Below are positions 25,387 through 34,572 of a stretch of DNA of 64,000 nucleotides, piece by piece. The position numbers were made by a program, and so were the translations under genes. Source of the stretch: Methyloversatilis discipulorum (GTDB lineage Bacteria; Pseudomonadota; Gammaproteobacteria; Burkholderiales; Rhodocyclaceae). The stretch is taken from the NCBI RefSeq assembly GCF_000527135.1, contig NZ_AZUP01000001.1, positions 2,728,001-2,792,000 of the forward strand, given 5' to 3'. Numbering within the stretch: position 1 is the stretch's first letter; each line of letters begins with the position of its first letter. The notes below the pieces were generated by a model that made no database searches, was not told where the DNA came from, and saw only the letters and a list, made by a program, of their open reading frames with translations.

Positions 25387-26553
25387 TCAGGTCAAACACT
25401 CTTGCAGGACGCGCACCACGGTGTCCTGCTCTTCGTCTTTCAGGCCCGGGAACATCGGGAGAGAAAGCGCCTCCGCGTAATAGCGCTCTGCAGAGGGGCA
25501 GTCACCGTCCACAAAACCGAGTTGCCGGTAATATGGCTGAGTATGGATTGGGATGTAATGCACATTGACCCCGATTCCGGCAGCCCGCAGACCATCAAAA
25601 ACGGACCGGCGCGAGGCATTCGTTCTCGTGGGATCAATCCGAATAACGTAGAGATGGAACGCCGAGTATCCATCCGGGTGCAGCCAAGGCGTCACGACCG
25701 GCAGATCGGCAAGCATCGCATCGTATCTCCGGGCGCGGTGATGCCGCGCTGCGACGAAACCGTCCAGGCGACGTAACTGGCTCTTTCCCAGTGCGGCCTG
25801 CATGTCCGTCATGCGGTAGTTGAAGCCCAGAACTTTCTGCTGGTAGTACCACGCGCCGTGGGATTCCCCGATCATCTGTTCAGACTCACGCGTGATGCCG
25901 TGACTGCGCAGCATCTGCATTCGCTCCGCCAGTTCAGGATTCGCGGTCAGCGCCATACCCCCCTCACCGGTCGTGATGATCTTTACCGGGTGGAAGCTGA
26001 ATACGGTGATGTCGCTGTACCGGCAGTTCCCGATCGACTCGTCACGGTATCTTCCGCCTACCGCGTGCGATGCGTCCTCGATGACCTTGAATCCGTATCG
26101 GTCACTGAGCATCCGTATTGCAGCCATGTCACAGGGCTGCCCGCACAGATGGACCGGAATCACGACCTGGGGCAGTCGACCGTTTCGCTCGGCGGCCGAG
26201 AGCTTCTCAGCCAGCGCGTCGACGCTAAGGTTGTAGGTCTTGGGATCGATGTCGACGAAATCGACGTCCGCGCCGCAATAGCGTGCGCAGTTCGCACTCG
26301 CCACGAAGCTGATGGGGCTGGTCCAGACGAGATCACCTGCACCGACACCCAGTGCAAGACAGGCGATGTGGAGCGCTGACGTGGCACTGTTGACCGCCAC
26401 CGCATGCTCGACGCCGCAGTACTCGGCCATGTCCCGCTCGAAGGCCGGAACGGCGGGCCCCTGGGTCAGGAAGTCGGAGCGGAGCACTCGAACGACCTCT
26501 TCGATATCGTCCTCACTGACCTCCTGCCGACCATACGGAATGAAGCTGCTCAT
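25387..26553 (-). CDS. pseC: UDP-4-keto-6-deoxy-AltNAc aminotransferase PseC
   Basis: 388 residues from the ATG at 26553 that overlaps the pseB stop (ATGA). A PLP aminotransferase of the DegT/DnrJ/EryC1/StrS class: MSSFIPYGRQEVSEDDIEEV, then AVAVNSATSALHIACLAL, VWTSPISFVASANCARYCGA, FKVIEDASHAVGGRY with the PLP-contact Asp, and VFSFHPVKIITTGEGGM with the Schiff-base Lys. GFNYRMTDMQAALGKSQL follows. TSPISFVASANC is characteristic of PseC. It transfers an amino group from glutamate to C4 of the PseB product. It lies directly after pseB, as in most Pse loci. Confidence 0.95.
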   Translation of the reverse strand: MSSFIPYGRQEVSEDDIEEVVRVLRSDFLTQGPAVPAFERDMAEYCGVEHAVAVNSATSALHIACLALGVGAGDLVWTSPISFVASANCARYCGADVDFVDIDPKTYNLSVDALAEKLSAAERNGRLPQVVIPVHLCGQPCDMAAIRMLSDRYGFKVIEDASHAVGGRYRDESIGNCRYSDITVFSFHPVKIITTGEGGMALTANPELAERMQMLRSHGITRESEQMIGESHGAWYYQQKVLGFNYRMTDMQAALGKSQLRRLDGFVAARHHRARRYDAMLADLPVVTPWLHPDGYSAFHLYVIRIDPTRTNASRRSVFDGLRAAGIGVNVHYIPIHTQPYYRQLGFVDGDCPSAERYYAEALSLPMFPGLKDEEQDTVVRVLQECLT

Positions 26554-27548
26554 ATCCGCCCCACTTTTTCCCGGTTCGCATGAATCCACGCGCGCAGGGC
26601 ATCCACGCTCATCCAATCGCCGTTATTGTCCGACGAATACGTGAAATCAGGCGCCACCTTCACGCCATCGTTGATACGCCCCGGGTCTTCGCTCCACTTG
26701 TGAATGGCGGGGAGTATCTTGTAATGATCGTCGTACTCATAGGTGTGCGGCGCATCCTCGGGGCCGATCATCTGTTCATGCAGCTTTTCGCCCGGGCGGA
26801 TGCCCACGATGTCGTGCCGCGCCTCGGGCGCGACCGCATGCGCGATGTCGGTGATGTTCATCGACGGAATCTTCTTCACGTAGATCTCGCCGCCCACCAT
26901 GTCGTCAAAGGCATGCCAGACCAAATCCACGCCCTGCTCAAGCGTGATCATGAAGCGCGTCATGCGCGGATCGGTGATCGGTAGAACACCCTTGTCGGCG
27001 ATCGACAGGAAGTAGGGAATGACCGAGCCGCGCGAACCCATCACATTGCCGTAACGCACCACCGCAAAGCGGGTGTCGTTACCGGCAGCGTAGGAGTTGC
27101 CAGCCACGAACAGCTTGTCCGACGCCAACTTGGTGGCGCCGTAAAGGTTGGCCGGGCTGCTCGCCTTGTCGGTCGACAAGGCCACGACACGCTTGACGTT
27201 CTGGTCGATGCAGGCGTCGATCAGATTCATCGCGCCGATCACATTGGTCTTGACGCACTCGAAGGGGTTGTACTCCGCGGTCGGCACGATCTTGGTGGCA
27301 GCGGCATGCACGACGTAGTCGACACCATGCAGCGCACGGGAGAGGCGGTCCTTGTCGCGGACGTCACCGATGAAGAAGCGCACCCGCGGATCGTCGCCAT
27401 AGAGCTTGGCCATTTCCCACTGCTTCATCTCGTCACGCGAGAAGATAACCAGACGTCGCGGGTTGTAGCGAGCCAGCGTCATCGGCACGAAGGTATAGGC
27501 GAAGGAACCGGTTCCGCCGGTCACCAGGATGGATGCGTTGGTCAACAT
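26550..27548 (-). CDS. pseB: UDP-GlcNAc 4,6-dehydratase (inverting) PseB
   Basis: 332 residues. A soluble SDR that makes UDP-4-keto-6-deoxy-L-AltNAc, the first committed step to pseudaminic acid. Motifs: ILVTGGTGSFAYTFVPMTLA, FSRDEMKQWEMAK, YVVHAAATKIVPTAEYNP, ALSTDKASSPANLYGATK (Thr-Asp-Lys and YxxxK) and VRYGNVMGSRGSVIPYF. These match PseB/FlaA1 rather than membrane-bound WbpM. The ATG at 27548 gives the family N-terminus (MLTNASILVTGG) and sits 4 bases after the ABC transporter stop; a longer upstream reading would be buried in the transporter gene. Confidence 0.95.
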   Translation of the reverse strand: MLTNASILVTGGTGSFAYTFVPMTLARYNPRRLVIFSRDEMKQWEMAKLYGDDPRVRFFIGDVRDKDRLSRALHGVDYVVHAAATKIVPTAEYNPFECVKTNVIGAMNLIDACIDQNVKRVVALSTDKASSPANLYGATKLASDKLFVAGNSYAAGNDTRFAVVRYGNVMGSRGSVIPYFLSIADKGVLPITDPRMTRFMITLEQGVDLVWHAFDDMVGGEIYVKKIPSMNITDIAHAVAPEARHDIVGIRPGEKLHEQMIGPEDAPHTYEYDDHYKILPAIHKWSEDPGRINDGVKVAPDFTYSSDNNGDWMSVDALRAWIHANREKVGRI

Positions 27549-27552
27549 GGAG

Positions 27553-29367
27553 TCAGTCCAAAGAGGGGACGGCCTCGTCGGCCGTACGGACAAGATTAGC
27601 GAGCACTTCAGCAGGGATACCGATCTGCACCACACGGCCATGTTCGAGTTGGCAGAGCCGGTCGCAATGTTCTACCGTACTGAGCCGATGTGCGACGATC
27701 AAGATGGTCTTCTGGCCCTGCAGCGCGGTAATCGCCTTCATCACCTCCGCCTCGGTACCCACATCCAGGGCACTGGTGGCCTCGTCGAGCACGAGGATGG
27801 GTGGATCCCTGTATAGCGCCCGTGCGATACCGATACGTTGCCGCTGCCCCCCGGACAGTCGCACGCCGCGCTCACCCACAAAGGTTTCCAGCCCTGCTGG
27901 CAGCGAAGAGACCAGCGCGTCCAGTTGCGCAAACCTTATCGCACGCGCAACTGCCGCGTCGTCGATCTCGTCCTCCGGCACCCCGAAGGCCACGTTACGG
28001 CGCAGAGAGTCGTCAGTCAGATAGATCGATTGCGGAACATAGCCGATCTGTCGGCGCCAACTCTGGAGATCGGCATGGATGTCCTGCCCGTCCGTTTCCA
28101 CCCATCCGCTGGTCGGTTCAAGCAGTCCGAGCAGCAAATCCACGAGCGTGCTTTTTCCCGATCCACTGCTTCCGACAATACCGAACATTTCCCCGGCACT
28201 GACCTCCAGATTCACGGAGGAAAGCGCACCGGTTGAAGTCCCCGGATAGCTGTAACTGAGATTTCGGAGCCTAAATGACCTTGTGAAACGTACGCACGCA
28301 TCGGCTACATCCCCACCGCTGCGCGTGACGACAGCCGCTTTCGCGAGTTCCGCGTACATGAGATCCAGCACCACACGCCCATAACGCAAGCCGTTCAGGG
28401 AAGTCAGCACCCGATTGACAGAAGGCATCAGCCGGAACGCGGCGCTCGCAAAGAGGCCGACCGCTGCCGCAATTTCCGGAGGAGTCTTCCCTTGTAAGAG
28501 CAGCACAGCAACGAGAACGGCAACACCCAGCACACCTACGAACTCCAACCAGAGTCGCGGCAATTGCTGCAAGACGAGCTGCCTCCCCCCGACACGCGCC
28601 ATGACTTCGTTATGAAACGCGAACTGTTGCAAAAAGGTCGGCGACCTCCCGAGCATGAGAACGTCCTTGATCCCTGACAACCCCTCCTGGATCAGTTGCA
28701 GGCGCTTGCCATCGTGAGACTGTCTCTCCTTGCCCCAGCGGGCCACCCGCTGACGTGAGTAGCGCAGGAAGAGCAGTGACGGAATTCCCGTGACCATCGT
28801 CACAAGCAATGCGCCCAAGGGCTCCAGGTAGAAAAGCAGACAGGAAATGCCAACGAGCACAATCGTCTCGGTGATGAGCAACAGACCAGGAACAAGAGCA
28901 TGGCTACAGAAAAAGGAAGCTTCTGTCGTGACATTCCGGATCAGTTGCGCCGAGTTGTTCTGAAGATGAAAAATATAAGGTTGGTTCAGATAACGGGAGA
29001 ACAACTTCTTCGCGACTCGCGCCTGCACGGCAAAAGCGAACGCCGCTTGCCTCCACGCTAGAAATGCCAGAAAGACGTTCTTCAGGAAATAGATGGTCGC
29101 CATTGCAATTACTGCGCCCAGCAACAACATCGATCTGGACGGATGCCCGAAGAACTCCAGCACGGCGGCAAGCCCGGGGCTATAGCTGGCGGGATCGTCC
29201 TGCATCAGCACCACCATCACCGGCACCACCAGACCCACGCCCAATGTTTCCAACGCCATGCCGACCAGCATCAACAGGAACAGCCCGCCTGCAACTCCGC
29301 GCTGGTCAGGGTCGAGCACCGCGAACACCTTCCGCGCCACGGAGAGCCGAGGCCTGATTTCGCTCAT
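27553..29367 (-). CDS. ABC-type lipid-linked glycan flippase, PglK-like (fused membrane and ATPase domains)
   Basis: 604 residues. Six membrane helices lie in residues 20-330, and the nucleotide-binding domain in 365-600. Walker A is GIVGSSGSGKST, the signature is RLSGGQRQRIGIARALY, and Walker B with D-loop is ILVLDEATSALD. The architecture (one transmembrane domain plus one ATPase per chain, homodimer) and position match PglK-like flippases that turn over undecaprenyl-linked oligosaccharides. No Wzx, Wzy or Wzm/Wzt gene is in the locus. It overlaps the MarR-type regulator by ATGA. Alternative: exporter of another lipid. Confidence 0.87.
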   Translation of the reverse strand: MSEIRPRLSVARKVFAVLDPDQRGVAGGLFLLMLVGMALETLGVGLVVPVMVVLMQDDPASYSPGLAAVLEFFGHPSRSMLLLGAVIAMATIYFLKNVFLAFLAWRQAAFAFAVQARVAKKLFSRYLNQPYIFHLQNNSAQLIRNVTTEASFFCSHALVPGLLLITETIVLVGISCLLFYLEPLGALLVTMVTGIPSLLFLRYSRQRVARWGKERQSHDGKRLQLIQEGLSGIKDVLMLGRSPTFLQQFAFHNEVMARVGGRQLVLQQLPRLWLEFVGVLGVAVLVAVLLLQGKTPPEIAAAVGLFASAAFRLMPSVNRVLTSLNGLRYGRVVLDLMYAELAKAAVVTRSGGDVADACVRFTRSFRLRNLSYSYPGTSTGALSSVNLEVSAGEMFGIVGSSGSGKSTLVDLLLGLLEPTSGWVETDGQDIHADLQSWRRQIGYVPQSIYLTDDSLRRNVAFGVPEDEIDDAAVARAIRFAQLDALVSSLPAGLETFVGERGVRLSGGQRQRIGIARALYRDPPILVLDEATSALDVGTEAEVMKAITALQGQKTILIVAHRLSTVEHCDRLCQLEHGRVVQIGIPAEVLANLVRTADEAVPSLD

Positions 29368-29729
29368 TGCCGCCCCTCGTCCCGAAAAGCTTCGCCGGCC
29401 TGCGCGCTCATGCGGCGCGCCTCGACCTGCAACTCCTCGATCTCCGAACGCAGCGTTTCGTACTCCTGCAGTTTGTGCTTCAGATAGCGCAGCGACACCC
29501 GCGCCTTCTCCTCGAAGCCGGCGGGCGTCAGGAAATACATGTAGGCGAGCTTGTTGCGGCTGTTTCGGAAGTTGCGCGCCTTGACCAAGCCACGCTCGAT
29601 CAGCGCGTTGAGGCAGAAATTGACCTTGCCGACGCTCATACCCAGCGCCTGCGCGAGCTGTCGTTGCGACAGTTCGGGCTTCGCTTCCAGCAATTTCAGC
29701 AGGCGGTATCGGGTCTGTTCGTCGAGCAT
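29364..29729 (-). CDS. MarR-family EPS-associated transcriptional regulator
   Basis: 121 residues. A winged helix at residues 5-80 (RYRLLKLLEAKPELSQRQLA, LGMSVGKVNFCLNALIERGL, MYFLTPAGFEEKA) is followed by a coiled-coil tail (YLKHKLQEYETLRSEIEELQ). This is the EPS-associated MarR group that commonly heads exopolysaccharide loci in bacteria with PEP-CTERM/exosortase systems. It is the first gene of the 23-kb minus-strand run and overlaps the ABC flippase start. A perfect inverted repeat lies 4-22 bp upstream of its ATG and could be its own operator. No clear Shine-Dalgarno is visible. Confidence 0.92.
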   Translation of the reverse strand: MLDEQTRYRLLKLLEAKPELSQRQLAQALGMSVGKVNFCLNALIERGLVKARNFRNSRNKLAYMYFLTPAGFEEKARVSLRYLKHKLQEYETLRSEIEELQVEARRMSAQAGEAFRDEGRQ

Positions 29730-29732
29730 CGT

Positions 29733-29751
29733 GCGTTCATTGATTGAACGC
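29733..29751. promoter_or_regulatory. Inverted repeat just upstream of the MarR-EPS gene, candidate operator
   Basis: GCGTTCA / TGAACGC form a perfect 7-bp inverted repeat with a 5-base spacer (TTGAT), starting 4 bases ahead of the regulator's ATG in the 90-bp gap shared with divergent waaA. The spacing (arm centres 12 bp apart) is near one helical turn, as expected for a winged-helix dimer. It covers the ribosome-binding position, so it could block transcription or translation of the whole glycan operon. Binding is inferred. Confidence 0.55.
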
Positions 29752-29819
29752 GCGAATTACACACGTAGCCGCCTTCACTGTCAATTCGGCCGACATCCGC
29801 CTGCTATGCTCGCGCCCTC

Positions 29820-31085
29820 ATGATGCGCGCCCTCTATACCCTGATCTGGCTGCTCGGCCTGCCCTTCGCGCTGCTGCGCACGCGGCTGCGCGGCCAACGC
29901 GAACCAGGCTATCTGGAGGACATCCGCGGGCGTCTGGGCTTGGGCCCTCGTCCGCCCTCGCGTCCGACCTTATGGCTGCATGCCGTATCAGTCGGAGAGA
30001 CCCGCGCGGCGGCACCACTGCTGGCCGCCCTTCGTTTCCGCTATCCGGAACATCGGATCCTGATCACGCAAATGACCGCCACCGGCCGAGCCACGGCTCG
30101 CGCGCTGTACGGCGACTTCGCCGAGTTCGCGTGGCTGCCGTGGGATCTGCCCTGGGCACAGCGCGCCTTCCTGCGTCGCTGGCGACCCGCCCTGGGCATC
30201 GTGATGGAAACCGAGATCTGGCCGAATCTAGTGCGCGAATGCCGCCGCGCCGGCGTGCCGACCGTGCTGGCAAACGCCCGAATGTCGGCGCGCTCGGCCG
30301 CACGTTACGCACGGCTGGGCGGCTTCGTACACGCGGTGTTGCGCGATTTCTCCGCACTTGTCGCGCAAACCGCCGAGGACGCGGCGCGGTTGTCCGCGCT
30401 CGGCGCACCGCGAGTTGCTGTCGCCGGCAATCTGAAGTTCGACATCGAACCGCCGGCCAGCCAGCTCGACCTCGGCAGAGCTTGGCGCGCAGGCGTGGGC
30501 CCGCGCCGGGTACTGCTGCTGGCAAGCACCCGCGAGGACGAGGAAGCGCCGCTGCTGGACGCCCTGCTGCCGGCGCTTCCGTCCGACGTTCTGATCGCTC
30601 TGGTTCCGCGTCACCCGCAGCGCTTCGACGAGGTCGCCGACGACATCCTCTCTCGCGGCCTGACGCTATGTCGGCGCAGCTCCGGCGCGTTTCCTGACAC
30701 GAACACCCGCATATGGCTGGGTGACGCGATGGGTGAAATGTTCGCTTGGTATACGCTGGCCGACCTCGCACTTATCGGCGGGAGCTGGCAACCGCTGGGC
30801 GGACAGAACCTGATCGAAGCGTGCGCCGTGGGTTGCCCGGTCGTTATCGGGCCGCACACATTCAATTTTACGACGGCAACCCTTGACGCCATCGACGCGG
30901 GTGCCGCGATCAGAGCGACTGACGAGGCGAATGCCGCAGCCATCGCTCGCGCGCTGCTGAACGACCCCGAGCGGCGGCAGTGCATGGCGACCGCTGCACA
31001 CACATTCGCCCGCGCGCACCGGGGAGCAACCGTACGTACGCTGCAGGCGCTGGAAGCGCTGCTTCCCTCAAGCGGGAACGATTGA
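29820..31085 (+). CDS. waaA: 3-deoxy-D-manno-octulosonic acid transferase (Kdo transferase)
   Basis: 421 residues. It transfers Kdo from CMP-Kdo to lipid IVA at the inner membrane, the first core step of LPS. An N-terminal hydrophobic helix ([16 protein letters not shown]) anchors it. [17 protein letters not shown] carries the conserved acidic residue, then [43 protein letters not shown]-type replacement [11 protein letters not shown] and [19 protein letters not shown] follow. Length is normal. It is divergent from the glycan operon and followed 47 bp later by gmd. Confidence 0.95.
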   Translation: MMRALYTLIWLLGLPFALLRTRLRGQREPGYLEDIRGRLGLGPRPPSRPTLWLHAVSVGETRAAAPLLAALRFRYPEHRILITQMTATGRATARALYGDFAEFAWLPWDLPWAQRAFLRRWRPALGIVMETEIWPNLVRECRRAGVPTVLANARMSARSAARYARLGGFVHAVLRDFSALVAQTAEDAARLSALGAPRVAVAGNLKFDIEPPASQLDLGRAWRAGVGPRRVLLLASTREDEEAPLLDALLPALPSDVLIALVPRHPQRFDEVADDILSRGLTLCRRSSGAFPDTNTRIWLGDAMGEMFAWYTLADLALIGGSWQPLGGQNLIEACAVGCPVVIGPHTFNFTTATLDAIDAGAAIRATDEANAAAIARALLNDPERRQCMATAAHTFARAHRGATVRTLQALEALLPSSGND

Positions 31086-31132
31086 CACACATGGGCGATA
31101 ATTCGCCCCTGACTTCCGGCCCCCAGAGAATC

Positions 31133-32248
31133 ATGCCCAAAATCGCACTCATCACCGGCGTTACCGGCCAGGACGGCGCTTACCTCGCCGAATTCCTGCT
31201 CAAGAAGGGCTACGAGGTCCACGGCATCAAGCGTCGCTCGTCGCTGTTCAACACCGACCGCATCGACCACCTGTACGAAGACCCGCACGTCGACAACCGC
31301 AAGTTCATCCTGCACTACGGTGACCTGACCGATTCGACCTCTCTGGTGCGCATCATCCAGAAGGTGCAGCCGGACGAAATCTACAACCTGGCCGCCCAGT
31401 CGCACGTGGCGGTGAGCTTCGAAGAACCGGAATACACCGCCAACGCCGACGGCATCGGCGCGCTGCGCATCCTGGAAGCCATCCGCATCCTCGGTCTGGA
31501 AAAGAAGACCCGTTTCTACCAGGCGTCGACCTCCGAGCTTTATGGTCTGGTGCAGGAAATCCCGCAGAAGGAAACCACGCCCTTCTACCCGCGCAGCCCG
31601 TACGCGGTGGCCAAGCTCTACGCCTACTGGATCACCGTCAATTACCGCGAGGCCTATGGCATGTACGCCTGCAATGGCGTGCTGTTCAACCACGAGTCGC
31701 CGGTGCGCGGCGAAACCTTCGTCACGCGCAAGATCACGCGCGCCATCGCACGCATCGCCCTCGGCCTGCAGGACTGCCTCTACCTCGGCAATATGAGCGC
31801 GCTGCGCGACTGGGGTCATGCCCGCGACTACGTCGAGATGCAGTGGCTCATGCTGCAGCAGGATCATGCGGAGGACTTTGTCATCGCCACCGGCGTGCAG
31901 TACAGCGTGCGCCAGTTCGTCGAGTTTGCCGCTGCCGAGCTGGGCATCACGGTGCGCTTCGAGGGTGAAGGCGAGAAGGAAGTGGGCATCGTGGCCGCTG
32001 TCACCGGTGACCGCGCCAAGGTGAAGGTGGGCGACGTGATCGTGAAGGTCGATCCGCGTTACTACCGCCCGACCGAAGTGGAAACCCTGCTCGGCGACCC
32101 GACCAAGGCGCGCGAGAAGCTGGGCTGGACGCCGAAGACCACGCTGCAGGAACTGGTCAAGGAAATGGTCGAATCCGACTACACCAGCGCCAAGCGCGAT
32201 GCGCTGGTGAAGATGGCCGGCTTCCAGGCCTACGATTACCACGAGTGA
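31133..32248 (+). CDS. gmd: GDP-mannose 4,6-dehydratase
   Basis: 371 residues from ATG 31133. It makes GDP-4-keto-6-deoxy-D-mannose. It opens with [38 protein letters not shown] binds NADP, STSELYG carries the catalytic Thr/Ser region, and [17 protein letters not shown] is Yxxx[23 protein letters not shown] sequence (here [17 protein letters not shown]) is characteristic of Gmd. A glutamate-rich insertion [11 protein letters not shown] lies around residue 275. Fcl follows 16 bp later, so the product is probably GDP-L-fucose for a surface glycan. The gene is very close to the family consensus. Confidence 0.97.
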   Translation: MPKIALITGVTGQDGAYLAEFLLKKGYEVHGIKRRSSLFNTDRIDHLYEDPHVDNRKFILHYGDLTDSTSLVRIIQKVQPDEIYNLAAQSHVAVSFEEPEYTANADGIGALRILEAIRILGLEKKTRFYQASTSELYGLVQEIPQKETTPFYPRSPYAVAKLYAYWITVNYREAYGMYACNGVLFNHESPVRGETFVTRKITRAIARIALGLQDCLYLGNMSALRDWGHARDYVEMQWLMLQQDHAEDFVIATGVQYSVRQFVEFAAAELGITVRFEGEGEKEVGIVAAVTGDRAKVKVGDVIVKVDPRYYRPTEVETLLGDPTKAREKLGWTPKTTLQELVKEMVESDYTSAKRDALVKMAGFQAYDYHE

Positions 32249-32264
32249 GCGGGCGAACCATTCC

Positions 32265-33245
32265 ATGGACAAGCACGCGCGCATCTATGTCGCCGGCCAT
32301 CGCGGTCTGGTCGGCTCGGCCATCGTCCGCAATCTCGAGGCGAAGGGCTACACGAACGTCCTCAAGCGGACGCACGCCGAACTCGATCTGACCGATGCCG
32401 CCGCGACCGACGCCTTCTTCGCCGAACACAAGCCGGAATACGTGTTCCTCGCCGCCGCCAAGGTCGGCGGCATCGTCGCCAACAACAGCTACCCGGCTGA
32501 GTTCATCCGCGACAATCTGGTGATCCAGGCCAATGTGATCCACAGCGCGTGGAAGCATGGCGTGACACGGCTGATGTTCCTCGGGTCGAGCTGCATCTAC
32601 CCGAAGATGGCGCCGCAGCCGATGCGCGAGGACTGTCTGCTGACGGGGCCGCTGGAACCGACCAACCGGCCGTATGCGCTGGCCAAGATCGCCGGCATCG
32701 AAATGTGCTGGAGCTACAACCGCCAGTACGGCACCAAGTACCTGGCGGTGATGCCAACCAATCTGTACGGGCCGGGCGACAACTACCACCCGGAGAACAG
32801 CCACGTCATTCCGGCGCTGCTGCGCAAGTTTCACGAGGCGAAGCAGCGGGGAGACCGGACGGTCACCATCTGGGGTACTGGCACGCCCCGGCGCGAATTC
32901 CTGTACAGCGACGACATGGCTGACGCCTGCGTCTTCCTGATGAACCTGCCGGATGACCGCTACACGAGCCTGCTGGGCAGCGACGAATCGAAGACCGGCC
33001 GCTTCGAGCCGCCGCTGGTGAACGTCGGTGTGGGCGAAGACGTGACCATCAAGGAACTGGCCGGACTGGTTGGCAATGTGGTTGGTTTCGACGGCGAGCT
33101 GGTATTCGACACGACCAAACCCGATGGCACGCCACGCAAGTTGATGGATGTATCGCGCCTGAATGGAATGGGCTGGCGAGCCGCGACCGCCCTGCGTAGC
33201 GGTCTGGCAGACGCCTATCGGGATTTCACCTGTCAGGCTACCTGA
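32265..33245 (+). CDS. fcl: GDP-L-fucose synthase
   Basis: 326 residues. An epimerase-reductase that converts GDP-4-keto-6-deoxymannose to GDP-L-fucose. It has [20 protein letters not shown] (GxxGxxG), [35 protein letters not shown] with the catalytic Ser-Cys, and [13 protein letters not shown] with Yxxx[21 protein letters not shown] is the usual substrate loop. It forms a pair with gmd. Its last 8 bases overlap the convergent TIGR03790-type gene. No fucosyltransferase is adjacent; the sugar is presumably used by a transferase of the divergent locus or elsewhere. Confidence 0.97.
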   Translation: MDKHARIYVAGHRGLVGSAIVRNLEAKGYTNVLKRTHAELDLTDAAATDAFFAEHKPEYVFLAAAKVGGIVANNSYPAEFIRDNLVIQANVIHSAWKHGVTRLMFLGSSCIYPKMAPQPMREDCLLTGPLEPTNRPYALAKIAGIEMCWSYNRQYGTKYLAVMPTNLYGPGDNYHPENSHVIPALLRKFHEAKQRGDRTVTIWGTGTPRREFLYSDDMADACVFLMNLPDDRYTSLLGSDESKTGRFEPPLVNVGVGEDVTIKELAGLVGNVVGFDGELVFDTTKPDGTPRKLMDVSRLNGMGWRAATALRSGLADAYRDFTCQAT

Positions 33246-34428
33246 CCCTCACCGCCCCCGCCTCCACCTTCAGCCGCTGTCGCCCGTGTCCGGCCGGAAT
33301 CTGCACGGTGCCGGCCAGGCGATACGGACCGACCACGCTCGGCGCCACTTCGACCACGGCGCGGCGCCCGGCGGCCGAATGGCTTTCCAGCCACCAGCCT
33401 TTGTCGTCGCGCGTGGTGCGCATGCCGAAGGGCCGCGCCAGCGGCTCGCCGACGAACACGCCTTCGCCGGGCCAGGCGACGCTCTTCCAGTAGGCTTCGA
33501 TCAGCGTTTCGCCCTCGGCGTAGAAGGTCATCAGGATGCCGGGGTGCGGGAACTTGCCGAGGTGGTTGCACGGCTCGACCACGGTGCCGTAACTGCCGGT
33601 GGCGCCGGCCCGCAGCCACTCGAGCGCGCTCATCTGCGTCTGGTTGCCGGTCAGCTGGCCACCGAAGGAGGTCAGATGATCGGCCGGCGCGCCGGGCAGG
33701 AAGGTGAGCGTGTCGAGCGCCGGCACCCTGACCGCACCGGTGAAATAGCCGATCACGTCGCGCCGCCCGCCCGCCTCGGCTGCGGTCGGCGTCTCGAAAT
33801 GCAGGCCGCGCACCTGCTGCACGATTTCGTCGAACATGCCGGCGCGCACGTTGCGTGCGGCGTCTTCGGTACGGACCAGATAGACGCTGCCCTTCGGATA
33901 GCTGTAGTCCGCCGCGATGCCGCGGTCGATCAGCTGGCGCACCTGCTCGACCGAATCGCCGGCCAGCAGCATGGCCGGTCGCGGCATCGGCATGTCCTCG
34001 GCCATGCCGCGGCCGCCATTGAACATCCGGCTGGTCTGCGTCGGCCCGCAACTGGCCGAGCAGAAGCGTTCGTCGTAGCCGAAGGCGAAGGCCGAGGTGA
34101 TGCTCATGCAACCGGCGCGCCACGGCTTGGTCCATGCCAGCGCAAAGGCCTGGATGCCGGGCGGCAGCTTCTGCTCGACTTCCGCCTGCAGCGCTTCGAA
34201 CTCGGCGCGTGTCAGCGCCGCGCGGTCGTGCGGCAGCCGTACCTCGATCAGATTCGCTTCCGGTATGCCGCGGCGGATGCGGTAGTAGGTACCGGCATCG
34301 ACGCTGGCCGGATCGGACACATTGACGATGACCGCCAGTTCGCCCGGTCCCAGCGCGTGCGCCACCTCGACCAGAGGCAGCGACAGAACCAGCAGCAGGG
34401 CACGGAGACAGATCAGGAGTTTCGGCAT
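33238..34428 (-). CDS. TIGR03790-type secreted protein of unknown function
   Basis: 396 residues with a Sec signal peptide ([22 protein letters not shown]). The mature part starts with [24 protein letters not shown] and holds [40 protein letters not shown] and [20 protein letters not shown]. These match the conserved uncharacterised family TIGR03790 found in many proteobacteria and planctomycetes. Three conserved Cys suggest a disulfide. Biochemical role unknown. The ATG at 34428 is preferred for a compact signal peptide; ATG 34446 adds six residues. It is alone between convergent fcl and divergent dehydrogenase. Confidence 0.8.
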   Translation of the reverse strand: MPKLLICLRALLLVLSLPLVEVAHALGPGELAVIVNVSDPASVDAGTYYRIRRGIPEANLIEVRLPHDRAALTRAEFEALQAEVEQKLPPGIQAFALAWTKPWRAGCMSITSAFAFGYDERFCSASCGPTQTSRMFNGGRGMAEDMPMPRPAMLLAGDSVEQVRQLIDRGIAADYSYPKGSVYLVRTEDAARNVRAGMFDEIVQQVRGLHFETPTAAEAGGRRDVIGYFTGAVRVPALDTLTFLPGAPADHLTSFGGQLTGNQTQMSALEWLRAGATGSYGTVVEPCNHLGKFPHPGILMTFYAEGETLIEAYWKSVAWPGEGVFVGEPLARPFGMRTTRDDKGWWLESHSAAGRRAVVEVAPSVVGPYRLAGTVQIPAGHGRQRLKVEAGAVRVR

Positions 34429-34572
34429 GTGACGTCCGGAGGGCATATCGGTCAGGCCGACAGTCTATATAGGCAGACGCCTGCGAGACACCTGTCCGCG
34501 CACGGGCATGGCACCATCCGGGCGCAGATCCAGCCCTGCGCCCACGACACTATCCAACGGAGGTTCACTCGA

